DNA from: Pseudomonas viridiflava | Lineage (GTDB): Bacteria; Pseudomonadota; Gammaproteobacteria; Pseudomonadales; Pseudomonadaceae | DNA: 64,000 bases | Assembly (NCBI RefSeq): GCF_900582625.1 | Contig: NZ_UTIQ01000029.1 | Coordinates: 1-64,000 of the forward strand | Direction: 5' to 3' | In this document: positions 28,395 to 38,139 of the stretch, one piece after another | How the letters are laid out: each line of letters starts with the position of its first letter | Numbering within the stretch: the stretch's first letter is position 1 | The notes under the pieces: model-generated | The model's input: the letters and a program-made list of their open reading frames with translations, nothing else | The model's database searches: none | Told to the model about the DNA's origin: nothing | Translations under genes and position numbers: made by a program

Positions 28395-29170
28395 CACAAC
28401 CCAATGCAGCGGGCATTCACCGCGTGATGCATGAAATCAAACGTCGTCGTCTGGATGTGATCCGCGTTACCGAGCTGACACCACACATGCGCCGCATCAC
28501 CCTTGGCGGCCCGGACCTGGCGGGTTTTACCAGCTTGGGAAGCGACGACCATATCAAGCTGTTTTTTGCCCAGACGCCGGAACAGCAAGCAACGCTCGAA
28601 GCGCTGCACGCGGGTGCAGAGAGCGAAGGGCCGAAGCCGGCGATGCGCGACTACACGCCGCGCCGTTACGACGCGGCGGCGGGCGAGTTGGATATCGATT
28701 TCGTGCTGCACGGCGACGGCCCCGCCTCGACGTGGGCAGAACAGGCGGCACCGGGCCAGCACCTGTATGCCGGGGGGCCACGCGGTTCGATGATCGTGCC
28801 CGATATGTTCGACAGCTACTTACTGATCGGCGACGAAACCGCTCTGCCCGCTATCGCACGGCGCCTAGAGGAACTACCGGCCGGGCGTCAGGTGCTGGCA
28901 TTGATCGAAGTGGCCGACGCCGCCGAGCAGCAAACCTTGCGCAGCGCGGCGAACGTGACGGTGCAATGGTTGCACCGAGACCAGGGAGAAAATCTGCTCA
29001 GCGCGGTGAAAACCATCACGCTGCCGAGTGGCTCGCTGTACACCTGGATCGCCGCAGAGTCGGCAACATCGCGTCGCGTGCGTCGCGTACTCCTCGATGA
29101 CTTCGGTGTTGACGAGAACTTTCTGAAGGCCGCTGGCTATTGGAAGCTCGACAGCACTACTGAGGACTAA
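28391..29170 (+). CDS. nfeF: Siderophore-interacting protein / ferric-siderophore reductase (NfeF/YqjH/ViuB family)
   Basis: This cytosolic FAD-containing reductase releases iron from ferric siderophores. The 259-residue product has an N-terminal flavin domain with MRRITLGGPDLAGF and MRDYTPRRYD (R-x-Y-T-like FAD motif, about residues 80-89), DFVLHGDGPASTWAEQA, and a C-terminal NAD(P)-binding domain with GDETALPAIARRLE (about 140-153) and TWIAAESA. The ATG overlaps the regulator's TGA, so the pair is translationally coupled and presumably co-repressed by the upstream PadR protein. Its stop is 14 bp inside the convergent isomerase gene's end. Confidence 0.92.
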   Translation: MTQPNAAGIHRVMHEIKRRRLDVIRVTELTPHMRRITLGGPDLAGFTSLGSDDHIKLFFAQTPEQQATLEALHAGAESEGPKPAMRDYTPRRYDAAAGELDIDFVLHGDGPASTWAEQAAPGQHLYAGGPRGSMIVPDMFDSYLLIGDETALPAIARRLEELPAGRQVLALIEVADAAEQQTLRSAANVTVQWLHRDQGENLLSAVKTITLPSGSLYTWIAAESATSRRVRRVLLDDFGVDENFLKAAGYWKLDSTTED

Positions 29171-29954
29171 GCATCCCGGCGCTGCGCCATTGCGAAAGCC
29201 AGGCCAGGGAAGCGTCGGTGCCCTCGCTGGGGCGGTATTCCGCACTCAGCCAGCCCGTGTATCCGACCTGGCGCAACGCCTCCAAGGCCGAGGCGAAATC
29301 AATGCTGCCTGTGCCTGGCTGATTGCGGCCAGGACAGTCTGCGAACTGTACGTGGCCAATCACTCCTGCCAAATCGGCAATTGCCTGAGACAAATCCAGG
29401 CCCTGGCGCGCCATGTGGTAAAGGTCGAGTTGGGCGGCGAAATTCTCGTGATTCACGGCGTTGACTAGCGCTCGCAATTGCTCCGGCGTATTGATTAAGA
29501 AGCCTGGCATATCCAGGGGATTGATCGCCTCGCTGAGCACTTTAATTCCCAAAGGCCGGAAGGCTTCCGCCGCCATCCGCACGTTATCGACGAGCGTCGC
29601 AAGCGCTTGGTCGCGGCTCACGCCTTGAGCCAGGCGCCCTGGCAACACGTTGACACACTGCGGGCGCACCATGGCAGCGTAGGTAAGCGCCTCCTGCAAA
29701 GCGTTGGCAAACGCCTCGCGACGCTCGGGCACGGCAGCCAGGCCTGGGCCGCCAGAGGCAAGGTCGGGCGCAGCGATGTTGAGTAGTAGCAACGGCAGCC
29801 CGGCAGCCGCCAAGGCTTCCTTGAACTGGATAGCCGGGACTTCATAGGGATATTGCACTTCGACGCCCGAGAACCCCGCCGCAGCGGCGGCGCCGATGCG
29901 CTTGAGCAGAGGTAGCTCGGTGAACAGCAGGGAGATATTGGCCGCGACGTTCAT
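29157..29954 (-). CDS. Hydroxypyruvate isomerase / 2-oxo-tetronate isomerase (Hyi/OtnI family)
   Basis: This TIM-barrel sugar-isomerase-like protein has 265 residues. It opens NVAANISLLFTELPLLKRI, as in Hyi and OtnI, and has VLSEAINPLDMPGF (about residue 141) and QLDLYHMARQGLDL (about 177) with metal-binding Glu and Asp/His positions, then GHVQFADCPGRNQPGTGSID. Hyi interconverts hydroxypyruvate and tartronate semialdehyde; OtnI works on 2-oxo-tetronates. Start ATG shares one base with the upstream stop (TGATG), so it is coupled to the reductase gene. No glyoxylate carboligase, kinase or aldolase gene is adjacent, so the substrate stays open. Confidence 0.85.
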   Translation of the reverse strand: MNVAANISLLFTELPLLKRIGAAAAAGFSGVEVQYPYEVPAIQFKEALAAAGLPLLLLNIAAPDLASGGPGLAAVPERREAFANALQEALTYAAMVRPQCVNVLPGRLAQGVSRDQALATLVDNVRMAAEAFRPLGIKVLSEAINPLDMPGFLINTPEQLRALVNAVNHENFAAQLDLYHMARQGLDLSQAIADLAGVIGHVQFADCPGRNQPGTGSIDFASALEALRQVGYTGWLSAEYRPSEGTDASLAWLSQWRSAGMLSPQ

Positions 29955-30844
29955 CAATGCTTCTCCCGGTACAGTTCGATAAGCGTTGCCGGGTCGCGCT
30001 CAAGATTGCCGACGTTGGTGCCATGCAAGCGCATCAGTTGCGCAGCCAATGCGCTGATCGGGGTACTCGAGTCATGCTCACGAGCAAGTTTCACGGAGGT
30101 ATCCAAGTCTTTCAGTAAGGTGCGCACATGCCACTTGATGGGCTCGAATTGGCTCGCGGCCATTTGCGGTGCGAGAATTTGCAGCGGCTTGGAATCAGCA
30201 AAACCACCGGCCAAAGCTGAAGCCAGCACACCCGCATCGACGCCCGATTTTTCCGCCAACGCGACGACCTCAGCAATTACCAGGGCGTTGCAGGAAACGA
30301 TCATTTGATTGCATACCTTGGTGACTTGGCCCGCCCCTACGGAGCCCATGCGGGTGAGACGCTGCCCCAGGTTCATCAGGACAGGGCGAACGCGCTCAAT
30401 GTCTGCCTCGCGCCCACCGGCCATGATGGTCAACGTGCCTGCCCCGGCACCGGCCACGCCTCCCGATACCGGTGCGTCCAGCCAATGCATGCCAGTACGG
30501 CTTTCCAATTCAGCTGCCATTTCCCGGGTGGCGGCAGGTTCCAGGCTGGAGAAATCGACAAGTAACTGCCCCGCTTTCGCGCCGTCCATTACGCCGTTTT
30601 CGCCGAACACGACCTTGCGCACCACGCGCGTATCGGCGAGGCACAACATCACCACATCGGCGTGAGCGCACAGCTCGGCAGGGGTGCTGACTTGGCGGGC
30701 ACCGGCGGCTGCCAGCGGCGCGCATTTCTCCGGTGAACGGTTCCAGACGGTCAACGTGTAGCCGGCCGACAACAACCGCTGACACATGGGCAGCCCCATC
30801 AGGCCGATGCCGGCAAAGGCAATAGAAGGAAGGGACGCGTGCAT
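29954..30844 (-). CDS. Beta-hydroxyacid dehydrogenase (2-hydroxy-3-oxopropionate reductase / threonate dehydrogenase type)
   Basis: This NAD(P)-dependent enzyme of the 3-hydroxyisobutyrate dehydrogenase family has 296 residues. The Rossmann motif is AFAGIGLMGLPMCQRLL near the start, the substrate loop is DAPVSGGVAGAGAGTLTIM (about residues 118-136), and the catalytic lysine lies in GAGQVTKVCNQ (about residue 168). The start ATG at 30844 follows GGAG. It forms a two-gene operon with the isomerase gene. In glyoxylate metabolism this pair interconverts hydroxypyruvate, tartronate semialdehyde and glycerate; in tetronate catabolism LtnD/OtnI do a similar job. Confidence 0.86.
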   Translation of the reverse strand: MHASLPSIAFAGIGLMGLPMCQRLLSAGYTLTVWNRSPEKCAPLAAAGARQVSTPAELCAHADVVMLCLADTRVVRKVVFGENGVMDGAKAGQLLVDFSSLEPAATREMAAELESRTGMHWLDAPVSGGVAGAGAGTLTIMAGGREADIERVRPVLMNLGQRLTRMGSVGAGQVTKVCNQMIVSCNALVIAEVVALAEKSGVDAGVLASALAGGFADSKPLQILAPQMAASQFEPIKWHVRTLLKDLDTSVKLAREHDSSTPISALAAQLMRLHGTNVGNLERDPATLIELYREKH

Positions 30845-30910
30845 CGAAGACTCCAACGGCGGCAGAAAACGGCCATCTTAACGCTCGCCTTCGGCCACGG
30901 GCACCCCAAT

Positions 30911-30941
30911 AAAAAAGCCCCGCACAGGGCGGGGCTTTTTT
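30911..30941. terminator. Bidirectional terminator after ppiD
   Basis: AAAAAAGCCCCGC and GCGGGGCTTTTTT form a strong hairpin with T-runs on both strands. Confidence 0.92.
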
Positions 30942-30959
30942 ATTGGCTGAATCGAATGC

Positions 30960-32834
30960 TTAGAAACGTTCGATTTTAGCCTTGGCTTCCAGTTCGGCGC
31001 GGAACGCCGCGAAGTCTTGCTGGCCACTTCGCGAAGCGAGGAAGCGGCGGTACATCGCTTTGTCTTCTTCGCTCAAGCTTTCCTTCGGCTCGCTGACACC
31101 TTTGAGCTGCACGACGACATAGTCGCCGTTGGCCAGGGTGACGCCGGTGAAGGTGGGTTTGTCGGCCGATTCCGGTTTGCTCATGCGGAACAGCGCCTGC
31201 AACACGGAAGGTTCGATACCTTCCTGGCTACGGGTTGCAGCTTCCACGACCTTCCAGTCCTGCTGACCTTTGGCCTGAGCGACGGGGGTTTTGCCCTCGC
31301 GCAAATCAGCCACCATCGCCTTGCCTTTGGTTTCCACCGCCTCAGCGGCACGCAATTGAATCAAGTGCTCGCGAATCGCAGCGGTCACTTTTTCAAGCGG
31401 CTGCTGCTCAGGCTTTTTGTGCTCTTTGACGCGCACAATCACCACGGTGTCGGGATCGAGTTCGATGGCTCCGCTGTTCGAGCCTTCTTCCAACACTTCC
31501 GGGCTGAAGGCAGCCTGCAAGACCTGACGGTTCGCGGTCAGACCCTCTCCCCCTTCGCGACCAAACGGCGCGCTGGTTTGCACCTGCAGGCCCTGTTCTT
31601 GCGCGGGTTGGCTGAGGTCCGACGCTTCGAATGCGGAGTCCTCGAGCGCCTTGCTGGCCTCAACGAATTTCTGCTCAACCTGCGCGGTTTTCAGCTCGCG
31701 GGTCAACTTGTCTTTCAAGCTGGCGAGGGTCGGTATTTCTGGTGCTTGAACGCCCAGCAACTTGATGATGTGCCAGCCGAAACTGCTGCGTACCGGGGCC
31801 GAAACAGCGCCTTTGTCCAACGCATAGAGTGCTTCTTCGAAGGCAGGATCGTAGACACCTTTACCGGCATAGCCGAGGTCGCCACCGCTGGCCTTGGAGC
31901 CCGGATCTTCGGACAGCTCTTTGGCCAAATTGGCGAAATCTTCACCTTTGTCCAGACGCTGCTTGATCTCATCAATCTTCGCTTTGGCCTGGTCGTCGGT
32001 TTGCTTGTCGGTCACTTCGATAAGAATGTGCGCGGCCTCGCGTTGCTCAGCGAGGTTGGCAATTTCTTTCTCGTATGCGGCTTGGAGGTCTTCATTGCTA
32101 ACCTCCACTTTGTTGAAGAACGCTTCTTTCTTCAGCTCGATATAGTCAAGAACGACCTGTTCCGGACTCATGAACTGACTGGCGTTTTCGTCGTAGTAGG
32201 CTTTGATGTCATCGTCAGAAAGCTTCACCGCTTTGGGATCCGCCTTGAGCGTCAACGTCGCGAAGTCACGGGTCTGTTTTTCCAGACGGGCGAAGTTTTG
32301 CACTTCTTCGTCAGTCACAAAGCCGCTACCGGACACGCCTGCACGCAACTGGCCGATGAGCATTTCTTGCTCAAGCATTTGACGGAACTGGAGACGGGTG
32401 TGCCCCATCTGCCGAATAACCTGGTCGAAACGGTCGGAGTTGAATTTGCCGTCTACCTGGAACTCTGGGGTGTTCAGAATCAACTGATCCAGAGCGGGCT
32501 GGGAAAATGCGAAATGTGCGTCTTTGGTGCTCTGCAGCAGCAGTTTGCGCTCGATCAAACTTTTCAAAGCTGCTTCACGCAGCAGTTTATCGTCGAGCAG
32601 CGAAGCGTCGAAATCTTTACCGAGGCGTTGCATCAACTGGCGACGCTGGGCTTCCATCGCCTGGCTCAGTTCGTTTTGGCTTACTTCTTCACCATTGACC
32701 TTGGCAGCCTGTTGCGCGGTGCTTTGAGAAGTGAAAATAGCCTCAATGCCCGTGAATGCCATTAAGGCAACGATGACACCGATGATGGTCTTGGCAATCC
32801 AGCCTTGTGAATTGTCCCTGATGTTCTGCAGCAT
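30960..32834 (-). CDS. ppiD: Periplasmic folding chaperone / peptidyl-prolyl isomerase D
   Basis: PpiD is an inner-membrane-anchored chaperone that works near the Sec translocon. The 624-residue product has one N-terminal membrane anchor (about residues 12-32, WIAKTIIGVIVALMAFTGIE), a SurA-like N-domain, a parvulin domain (about 265-360: AAHILIEVT, DFANLAKELSEDPGS, GGDLGYAGKG) and a C-terminal chaperone region. Start chosen at the ATG at 32834 (MLQNIRDNSQGWIAKT), the family start. It follows hupB, as in other pseudomonads. Confidence 0.96.
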   Translation of the reverse strand: MLQNIRDNSQGWIAKTIIGVIVALMAFTGIEAIFTSQSTAQQAAKVNGEEVSQNELSQAMEAQRRQLMQRLGKDFDASLLDDKLLREAALKSLIERKLLLQSTKDAHFAFSQPALDQLILNTPEFQVDGKFNSDRFDQVIRQMGHTRLQFRQMLEQEMLIGQLRAGVSGSGFVTDEEVQNFARLEKQTRDFATLTLKADPKAVKLSDDDIKAYYDENASQFMSPEQVVLDYIELKKEAFFNKVEVSNEDLQAAYEKEIANLAEQREAAHILIEVTDKQTDDQAKAKIDEIKQRLDKGEDFANLAKELSEDPGSKASGGDLGYAGKGVYDPAFEEALYALDKGAVSAPVRSSFGWHIIKLLGVQAPEIPTLASLKDKLTRELKTAQVEQKFVEASKALEDSAFEASDLSQPAQEQGLQVQTSAPFGREGGEGLTANRQVLQAAFSPEVLEEGSNSGAIELDPDTVVIVRVKEHKKPEQQPLEKVTAAIREHLIQLRAAEAVETKGKAMVADLREGKTPVAQAKGQQDWKVVEAATRSQEGIEPSVLQALFRMSKPESADKPTFTGVTLANGDYVVVQLKGVSEPKESLSEEDKAMYRRFLASRSGQQDFAAFRAELEAKAKIERF

Positions 32835-32901
32835 GCGTCCCCCAGAAACGACCGTACTGAAATAAGCGGCCGTGGAGCGTGGGTAGAATCCGGATAGAAG
32901 A

Positions 32902-32925
32902 AAGGCGCATCCGAGGATGCGCCTT
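32902..32925 (-). terminator. Hairpin between hupB and ppiD, probable weak terminator
   Basis: AAGGCGCATCC and GGATGCGCCTT form a stem, followed on the minus strand by TCTTCT. A second stem with arms CTCGGCCAGC and GCTGGCCGAG (33014-33038) lies nearer hupB but has no T-run. Confidence 0.6.
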
Positions 32926-33060
32926 CTCGTAGCTGGCGGGGCGATCAAGGCTCGTTTCGAACCTCGTTGTGCGGAACCGGTAATCTAACCAGCTCTGCTC
33001 TACCGCCTCGCGACTCGGCCAGCATTACGCTGGCCGAGGTGGGCAAAACCAGAAAGACGC

Positions 33061-33333
33061 TTAGTTAACGGCGTCTTTCAGAGCTTTACCAGCTTTGAAG
33101 CCTGGGATCTTAGCAGCAGCGATGCTGATCGGCTTACCAGTCTGTGGGTTACGGCCAGTACGAGCAGCGCGCTCTTTAACAGCGAAAGTACCGAAGCCTA
33201 CCAGTACAACCGAATCACCAGCCTTGAGAGCGCCAGTTACGGATTCGATTACTGCGTCCAGCGCACGGCCAGCTACAGCTTTCGGGATATCAGCAGATGC
33301 AGCGATAGCATCAATCAGTTCCGACTTGTTCAC
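33061..33333 (-). CDS. hupB: DNA-binding protein HU-beta
   Basis: This 90-residue histone-like nucleoid protein bends and compacts DNA as a dimer. Full family length, with [11 protein letters not shown] at the start, [21 protein letters not shown] (the DNA-binding arm, about residues 46-66) and the C-terminal [14 protein letters not shown]. It lies between lon and ppiD, the conserved pseudomonad position. The ATG at 33333 is preceded by AAGGGG. Confidence 0.98.
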   Translation of the reverse strand: MNKSELIDAIAASADIPKAVAGRALDAVIESVTGALKAGDSVVLVGFGTFAVKERAARTGRNPQTGKPISIAAAKIPGFKAGKALKDAVN

Positions 33334-33470
33334 TCTAAGTCCCCTTATTCCTGTTTGAGTTTATTTCTTAATTTTTGGGTGAAAGCAAAAACGGTGCTGG
33401 AAGGCCATTTGGCACAAGAAGAGCCGCTTTATAACAAGGGCTCTAAAAATGTGTCAAGGAAGCCCCCCGG

Positions 33471-35867
33471 CTAATGCGTGCTAATTCGCTCCTTGGAATC
33501 AGTCTCGCGTTTGTCATCCTTTGCAACCATCTCCGGAGCCGCATCGGGCAAGGGCTCCGGCGCGTATTGCAGCGCAATTTGCAGGACCTCGTCAATCCAT
33601 TTAACCGGTTTAATCTGCAGGTCAGCCTTAATATTCTCTGGAATCTCTTTCAGATCACGAACGTTCTCTTCGGGAATAATCACAATCTTGATTCCGCCGC
33701 GATGAGCCGCAAGAAGTTTTTCTTTCAAGCCGCCGATTGCGAGAACTTGACCGCGCAAAGTGATCTCGCCGGTCATGGCCACATCTGCTCGAACCGGTAT
33801 TTGCGTAAGCGCTGAAACCAGGGCCGTACACATGCCTACGCCAGCGCTGGGACCATCTTTAGGGGTCGCCCCTTCGGGCATGTGAATGTGGATATCGCGC
33901 TTCTCATGGAAGTCGAGCGCTACACCCAGACTCTTGGCCCGACTGCGTACCACGGTGAGCGCTGCGGTAATGGATTCCACCATTACATCGCCCAAAGAAC
34001 CGGTCTTGATCAACTGGCCTTTGCCCGGCACCACAGCCGCTTCAATCGTGAGCAGCTCGCCGCCAACTTGGGTCCACGCAAGCCCGGTGACCTGCCCAAT
34101 CTGATCTTGCTGCTCGGCCAGTCCGTAGCGGTATTTACTGACTCCGAGAAAGTGCTCGAGCGAGTCAGCAGCCACGACGACTTTCATACGCTTCTCACGG
34201 AAATGCTCTTTAACGGCCTTCCGGCAAACCTTCGCAATCTGACGCTCGAGACTACGGACACCCGCTTCGCGTGTGTAGTAGCGGATCATGTCGCGGATCG
34301 CAGCCTCCTCGAACTCAAGCTCACCTTTCTTCAAACCGTTGGCTTGAAGCTGTTTCGGTGCGAGGTATTTCACCGCGATATTGACCTTTTCGTCTTCCGT
34401 ATAGCCTGGTAGACGAATCACTTCCATACGATCCAGCAAAGGCGCTGGAATGTTCATGGAGTTCGCTGTACAGAGGAACATCACATCTGACAGGTCGTAA
34501 TCAACCTCCAGATAGTGGTCGTTAAAATTGTGGTTTTGCTCTGGGTCGAGCACTTCGAGCAACGCCGAGGCGGGATCCCCGCGCATGTCCTGTCCCATCT
34601 TGTCGATTTCGTCGAGCAAGAAGAGCGGGTTGCGCACGCCAACCTTCGTCATCTTCTGAATCAGGCGACCCGGCATGGAACCAATATAGGTACGGCGGTG
34701 ACCGCGGATTTCAGCCTCATCGCGCACGCCCCCTAGCGCCATACGTACGAACTTGCGGTTGGTCGCGTGAGCAATCGACTCCGCCAGGGAGGTTTTACCC
34801 ACACCAGGTGGGCCAACAAGACAGAGCACCGGACCTTTCACCTTTTTCACGCGCTTCTGCACGGCGAGATATTCGAGGATGCGCTCTTTTACTTCTTCGA
34901 GGCCGTAATGGTCGGCGTCGAGAATGTCTTCGGCTTTGGCGAGATCCAGGCGAACTTTACTTTCAGCTTTCCACGGCACATTCACTAGCCAATCAATATA
35001 CGAGCGAACCACAGTTGCTTCGGCTGACATCGGCGACATCTGCTTCAGCTTGTTCAGCTCAGCCTGTGCCTTGGTGTGCGCTTCCTTAGTAAGGCCGGCG
35101 TTCTCGACTCGCTTCTTCAATTCGTCGAGTTCGTTATGGCCTTCGTCGCCGTCACCCAATTCTTTCTGAATGGCCTTCATCTGCTCATTCAAGTAGTACT
35201 CGCGCTGGCTCCGTTCCATCTGCTTTTTAACGCGGCCGCGAATGCGCTTCTCGACCTGCAGCAAATCGATTTCAGCATCCAGCAGAGCCAACACGTGCTC
35301 AACCCGCTGGGCGAGCTCAGTTATCTCGAGGATTTCTTGCTTCTGTTCGATTTTCAGCGCCATGTGCGCCGCCATGGTGTCAACCAGGCGGCTGGGCTCA
35401 TCGATACTATTGAGGGAAGACAAGACCTCGGCCGGCACCTTCTTGCCGAGCTGAACATATTGCTCGAACTGGCTCAGAAGGCTGCGGGTGAAGACTTCCG
35501 ATTCGCGCTCGGCGGCATCGACCTCTTCAATCAACGCGACCTGCGCACGGCAATGGCCGTCGATCTCGATGAAGCGCTCGATAGCGCCGCGCTGCTCGCC
35601 TTCGACCAATACCTTTACTGTGCCGTCGGGCAGTTTCAGCAATTGCAGCACGGTGGCTACGGTACCGACGCGGTAAAGCGCGTCTTCAGCAGGATCGTCA
35701 TCTGCAGGGTTCTTTTGCGCGACTAGCAAGATCTGCTTGTCGCCGCTCATCGCAGCCTCAAGGGCTTCAATAGATTTTTCGCGCCCCACAAACAGCGGGA
35801 TCACCATGTGTGGGTAGACCACGACATCACGCAGTGGCAAGAGAGGCAATTCGACTGTTGTCTTCAT
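33471..35867 (-). CDS. lon: ATP-dependent protease Lon
   Basis: Lon is a cytosolic AAA+ serine protease that degrades damaged and regulatory proteins. The 798-residue product shows the N-terminal LAN domain ([20 protein letters not shown]), coiled-coil linker, Walker [10 protein letters not shown] (about residue 354), Walker [10 protein letters not shown], and the C-terminal protease domain with the catalytic Ser in [11 protein letters not shown] (about residue 677) and Lys in [14 protein letters not shown] (about 720). I start it at the ATG at 35867 ([14 protein letters not shown]). A sigma-32 promoter lies about 65-90 bp upstream. Confidence 0.98.
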   Translation of the reverse strand: MKTTVELPLLPLRDVVVYPHMVIPLFVGREKSIEALEAAMSGDKQILLVAQKNPADDDPAEDALYRVGTVATVLQLLKLPDGTVKVLVEGEQRGAIERFIEIDGHCRAQVALIEEVDAAERESEVFTRSLLSQFEQYVQLGKKVPAEVLSSLNSIDEPSRLVDTMAAHMALKIEQKQEILEITELAQRVEHVLALLDAEIDLLQVEKRIRGRVKKQMERSQREYYLNEQMKAIQKELGDGDEGHNELDELKKRVENAGLTKEAHTKAQAELNKLKQMSPMSAEATVVRSYIDWLVNVPWKAESKVRLDLAKAEDILDADHYGLEEVKERILEYLAVQKRVKKVKGPVLCLVGPPGVGKTSLAESIAHATNRKFVRMALGGVRDEAEIRGHRRTYIGSMPGRLIQKMTKVGVRNPLFLLDEIDKMGQDMRGDPASALLEVLDPEQNHNFNDHYLEVDYDLSDVMFLCTANSMNIPAPLLDRMEVIRLPGYTEDEKVNIAVKYLAPKQLQANGLKKGELEFEEAAIRDMIRYYTREAGVRSLERQIAKVCRKAVKEHFREKRMKVVVAADSLEHFLGVSKYRYGLAEQQDQIGQVTGLAWTQVGGELLTIEAAVVPGKGQLIKTGSLGDVMVESITAALTVVRSRAKSLGVALDFHEKRDIHIHMPEGATPKDGPSAGVGMCTALVSALTQIPVRADVAMTGEITLRGQVLAIGGLKEKLLAAHRGGIKIVIIPEENVRDLKEIPENIKADLQIKPVKWIDEVLQIALQYAPEPLPDAAPEMVAKDDKRETDSKERISTH

Positions 35868-35929
35868 GATTTTCAGCTCTACGGCGGCCATTCGGCCGTA
35901 AACAGGTGGGAAATACCCTTGGACCTAAG

Positions 35930-35956
35930 ATGGGGGCAGCCCAAACAAAAAACAAG
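35930..35956 (-). promoter_or_regulatory. Sigma-32 (RpoH) promoter of lon
   Basis: On the minus strand CTTGTT (35956-35951) and CCCCAT (35935-35930, followed by CTTA) lie 15 bp apart. This matches the heat-shock consensus CTTGAAA / CCCCATNT, with the -35 less exact. Confidence 0.7.
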
Positions 35957-35970
35957 CGCTCGTTCAGGAA

Positions 35971-36000
35971 AACCAAAGGGGCCCGCAGGCCCCTTTGGTT
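35971..36000 (-). terminator. Terminator between clpX and lon
   Basis: AACCAAAGGGGCC and GGCCCCTTTGGTT form a perfect 13-bp stem with a 4-base loop. On the minus strand T residues follow. Confidence 0.88.
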
Positions 36001-36021
36001 TAACCATGTGACAACCGAGCT

Positions 36022-37302
36022 TTATGCGTCTGGCGCAGCTTTTGCCGGCGGCTCACTGTTTTCGTAGATCAACAGCGGTTTGGATGTGCCCGCGATTACG
36101 CTCTCGTCGATCACCACTTTGCTCACGTCCGTTTGAGACGGGATTTCATACATGGTGTCGAGCAATACGCCTTCAAGAATGGATCGCAGCCCACGGGCGC
36201 CGGTTTTGCGCTCCAAAGCCCGGTGAGCAACAGACTTCAGGGCATCCGGGCGGAATTCCAGGTCCACGCCTTCCATCTCGAACAGCTTGGCGTATTGTTT
36301 GGTGAGCGCATTTTTCGGCTCGGTGAGAATCTGCATTAACGCAGCCTCATCCAATTCGTCCAACGTCGCGATAACAGGCAAACGACCTACAAATTCAGGA
36401 ATCAAGCCAAACTTGACCAAGTCATCAGGCTCAACCTGACGCAAGGATTCTCCGACTTTTTTGCCCAGGTCGATGCTGCGCACTTCAGCGTTGAAGCCGA
36501 TCCCGCCTTTGGCCGAACGGCCTTGAATAACCTTCTCAAGACCCGAAAACGCGCCGCCACAAATGAACAAAATGTTGCGCGTATCCACCTGCAGAAACTC
36601 CTGCTGCGGATGCTTGCGACCACCTTGTGGTGGAACGGAGGCGACCGTGCCCTCGATAAGCTTCAGAAGGGCTTGCTGCACGCCCTCACCAGAAACGTCA
36701 CGAGTGATCGACGGGTTATCGGATTTGCGGGAAATTTTGTCGATTTCGTCGATATAGACGATGCCCATCTGAGCTTTTTCGACATCGTAATCACACTTTT
36801 GCAACAGCTTCTGAATGATGTTTTCAACGTCCTCACCGACGTAGCCGGCTTCGGTCAGCGTGGTGGCGTCAGCGATGGTGAACGGCACGTTCAGCAAGCG
36901 AGCCAGCGTCTCGGCGAGCAGGGTTTTACCCGAGCCGGTCGGACCAATCAGCAGAATGTTACTTTTGCCCAGTTCGACATCATCTTTCTTGTCGCGCTGG
37001 TTGAGGCGTTTGTAGTGGTTATATACCGCCACCGCCAACACCTTTTTCGCGCGTTCCTGCCCGATCACATACTGATCAAGGATGGTGCTGATTTCCTTGG
37101 GCGCGGGAAGTTTGTGAGCGCTGCTCTCGGCCTGAGCTTCTTGCACCTCCTCGCGGATGATGTCATTGCACAGGTCAACGCACTCGTCGCAGATAAAGAC
37201 CGAAGGGCCGGCAATCAATTTGCGTACTTCGTGCTGGCTTTTGCCGCAGAAGGAGCAATAAAGCAGTTTGCCGTTGTCCTCGCCGTTGCGGGTGTCAGTC
37301 AT
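36022..37302 (-). CDS. clpX: ClpXP protease ATP-binding specificity subunit ClpX
   Basis: ClpX is an AAA+ unfoldase that feeds substrates to ClpP. The 426-residue product has an N-terminal zinc-binding domain ([21 protein letters not shown], about residues 16-44), Walker A GPTGSGKT (about 121), Walker [10 protein letters not shown] (about 183), the pore loop GYVGED, and the IGF-type ClpP loop region KGGIGFNAE (about 268). I chose the ATG at 37302 ([18 protein letters not shown]), the family start. It lies downstream of clpP with its own heat-shock-type promoter. Confidence 0.98.
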   Translation of the reverse strand: MTDTRNGEDNGKLLYCSFCGKSQHEVRKLIAGPSVFICDECVDLCNDIIREEVQEAQAESSAHKLPAPKEISTILDQYVIGQERAKKVLAVAVYNHYKRLNQRDKKDDVELGKSNILLIGPTGSGKTLLAETLARLLNVPFTIADATTLTEAGYVGEDVENIIQKLLQKCDYDVEKAQMGIVYIDEIDKISRKSDNPSITRDVSGEGVQQALLKLIEGTVASVPPQGGRKHPQQEFLQVDTRNILFICGGAFSGLEKVIQGRSAKGGIGFNAEVRSIDLGKKVGESLRQVEPDDLVKFGLIPEFVGRLPVIATLDELDEAALMQILTEPKNALTKQYAKLFEMEGVDLEFRPDALKSVAHRALERKTGARGLRSILEGVLLDTMYEIPSQTDVSKVVIDESVIAGTSKPLLIYENSEPPAKAAPDA

Positions 37303-37333
37303 TCGTTCAATCCAATCCGATAGGCTTGAAACA

Positions 37334-37364
37334 CAAGATGAGGGCAAATGCGGGCATTTTCAAG
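37334..37364 (-). promoter_or_regulatory. Sigma-32-like promoter of clpX
   Basis: On the minus strand CTTGAAA (37364-37358) is an exact heat-shock -35. After 13 bp comes CCCTCATCTTG, one base off CCCCATNT. The -35 lies in a small inverted repeat (ATGCGGGC..GCCCGCAT). Confidence 0.6.
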
Positions 37365-37405
37365 CCCGCATGGCGGCCATGTATTACTGACCGCTGCCAA
37401 AAGGC

Positions 37406-38050
37406 TTACTGAGCAGCCATTTCCCGCTTGCTCAGAACCTTGTCGATCAGACCGTAATTCACGGCGACTTCGCCGCTCATAAAGTTGTCACGGTCGGTGT
37501 CGCGGGCAATCACCTCGATCGGCTGACCGGTGTGGTGCGCAAGGATTTGGTTCAGGCGATCACGGATCGTGAGAATTTCACGGGTGTGAATTTCAATGTC
37601 CGAAGCCTGGCCCTGGAAGCCACCCAACGGCTGGTGAATCATCATGCGCGAATGCGGCAGGCAGTAACGCTTACCAGCGGCACCGCCAGCCAACAGAAGC
37701 GCGCCCATGCTGCAAGCTTGGCCGATGCAGATGGTGGACACGTCCGGCTTGATGAACTGCATGGTGTCGTAGATCGACATACCTGCAGTTACCGAACCGC
37801 CTGGCGAATTGATGTAGAGGTGAATGTCTTTGTCCGGATTTTCCGCTTCCAGGAATAGCAGCTGCGCTGCAACCAGGTTGGCCATGTAGTCTTCTACCGG
37901 GCCGATGAGGAAAATCACGCGCTCTTTTAGCAAGCGCGAGTAGATGTCATAAGCGCGTTCGCCGCGGGCGGACTGCTCAATGACCATTGGCACCAAACCA
38001 CCAGCGGCCTGGATGTCATGCGTTTGCGGCATAAAAGGATTACTGGACAT
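37406..38050 (-). CDS. clpP: ATP-dependent Clp protease proteolytic subunit ClpP
   Basis: ClpP is the serine peptidase that forms the tetradecameric chamber of ClpXP/ClpAP. The 214-residue precursor has a short propeptide (about residues 1-17) and the catalytic triad: Ser in [11 protein letters not shown] (about residue 114), His in [11 protein letters not shown] (about 139) and Asp in [10 protein letters not shown] (about 188). Length is normal. It lies between tig and clpX, each as a minus-strand gene. Confidence 0.98.
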   Translation of the reverse strand: MSSNPFMPQTHDIQAAGGLVPMVIEQSARGERAYDIYSRLLKERVIFLIGPVEDYMANLVAAQLLFLEAENPDKDIHLYINSPGGSVTAGMSIYDTMQFIKPDVSTICIGQACSMGALLLAGGAAGKRYCLPHSRMMIHQPLGGFQGQASDIEIHTREILTIRDRLNQILAHHTGQPIEVIARDTDRDNFMSGEVAVNYGLIDKVLSKREMAAQ

Positions 38051-38090
38051 GTATCCGACGCTCCCTAGCTTTTGTCATGTCTCAAATACA

Positions 38091-38118
38091 CATAAGCCAG
38101 CACGAAGGCTGGCTTATG
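38091..38118 (-). terminator. Hairpin between tig and clpP
   Basis: CATAAGCCAGC and GCTGGCTTATG form a perfect stem with a short loop. On the minus strand TGTATTTG follows, so termination may be partial. Confidence 0.65.
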
Positions 38119-38139
38119 GTTGCTCGTACGACGTTAGGG

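Noticed and set aside
32935..33010. A tRNA-like stretch on the minus strand (GGCGGTAGAGCAG..GGTTCGAAAC..CCGCCA)
   Set aside because: The acceptor ends do not pair and the T-arm stem does not form, so it is not a tRNA.
33014..33038. The perfect CTCGGCCAGC hairpin as a terminator for hupB
   Set aside because: There is no T-run on either strand; the hairpin at 32902-32925 is the better candidate.
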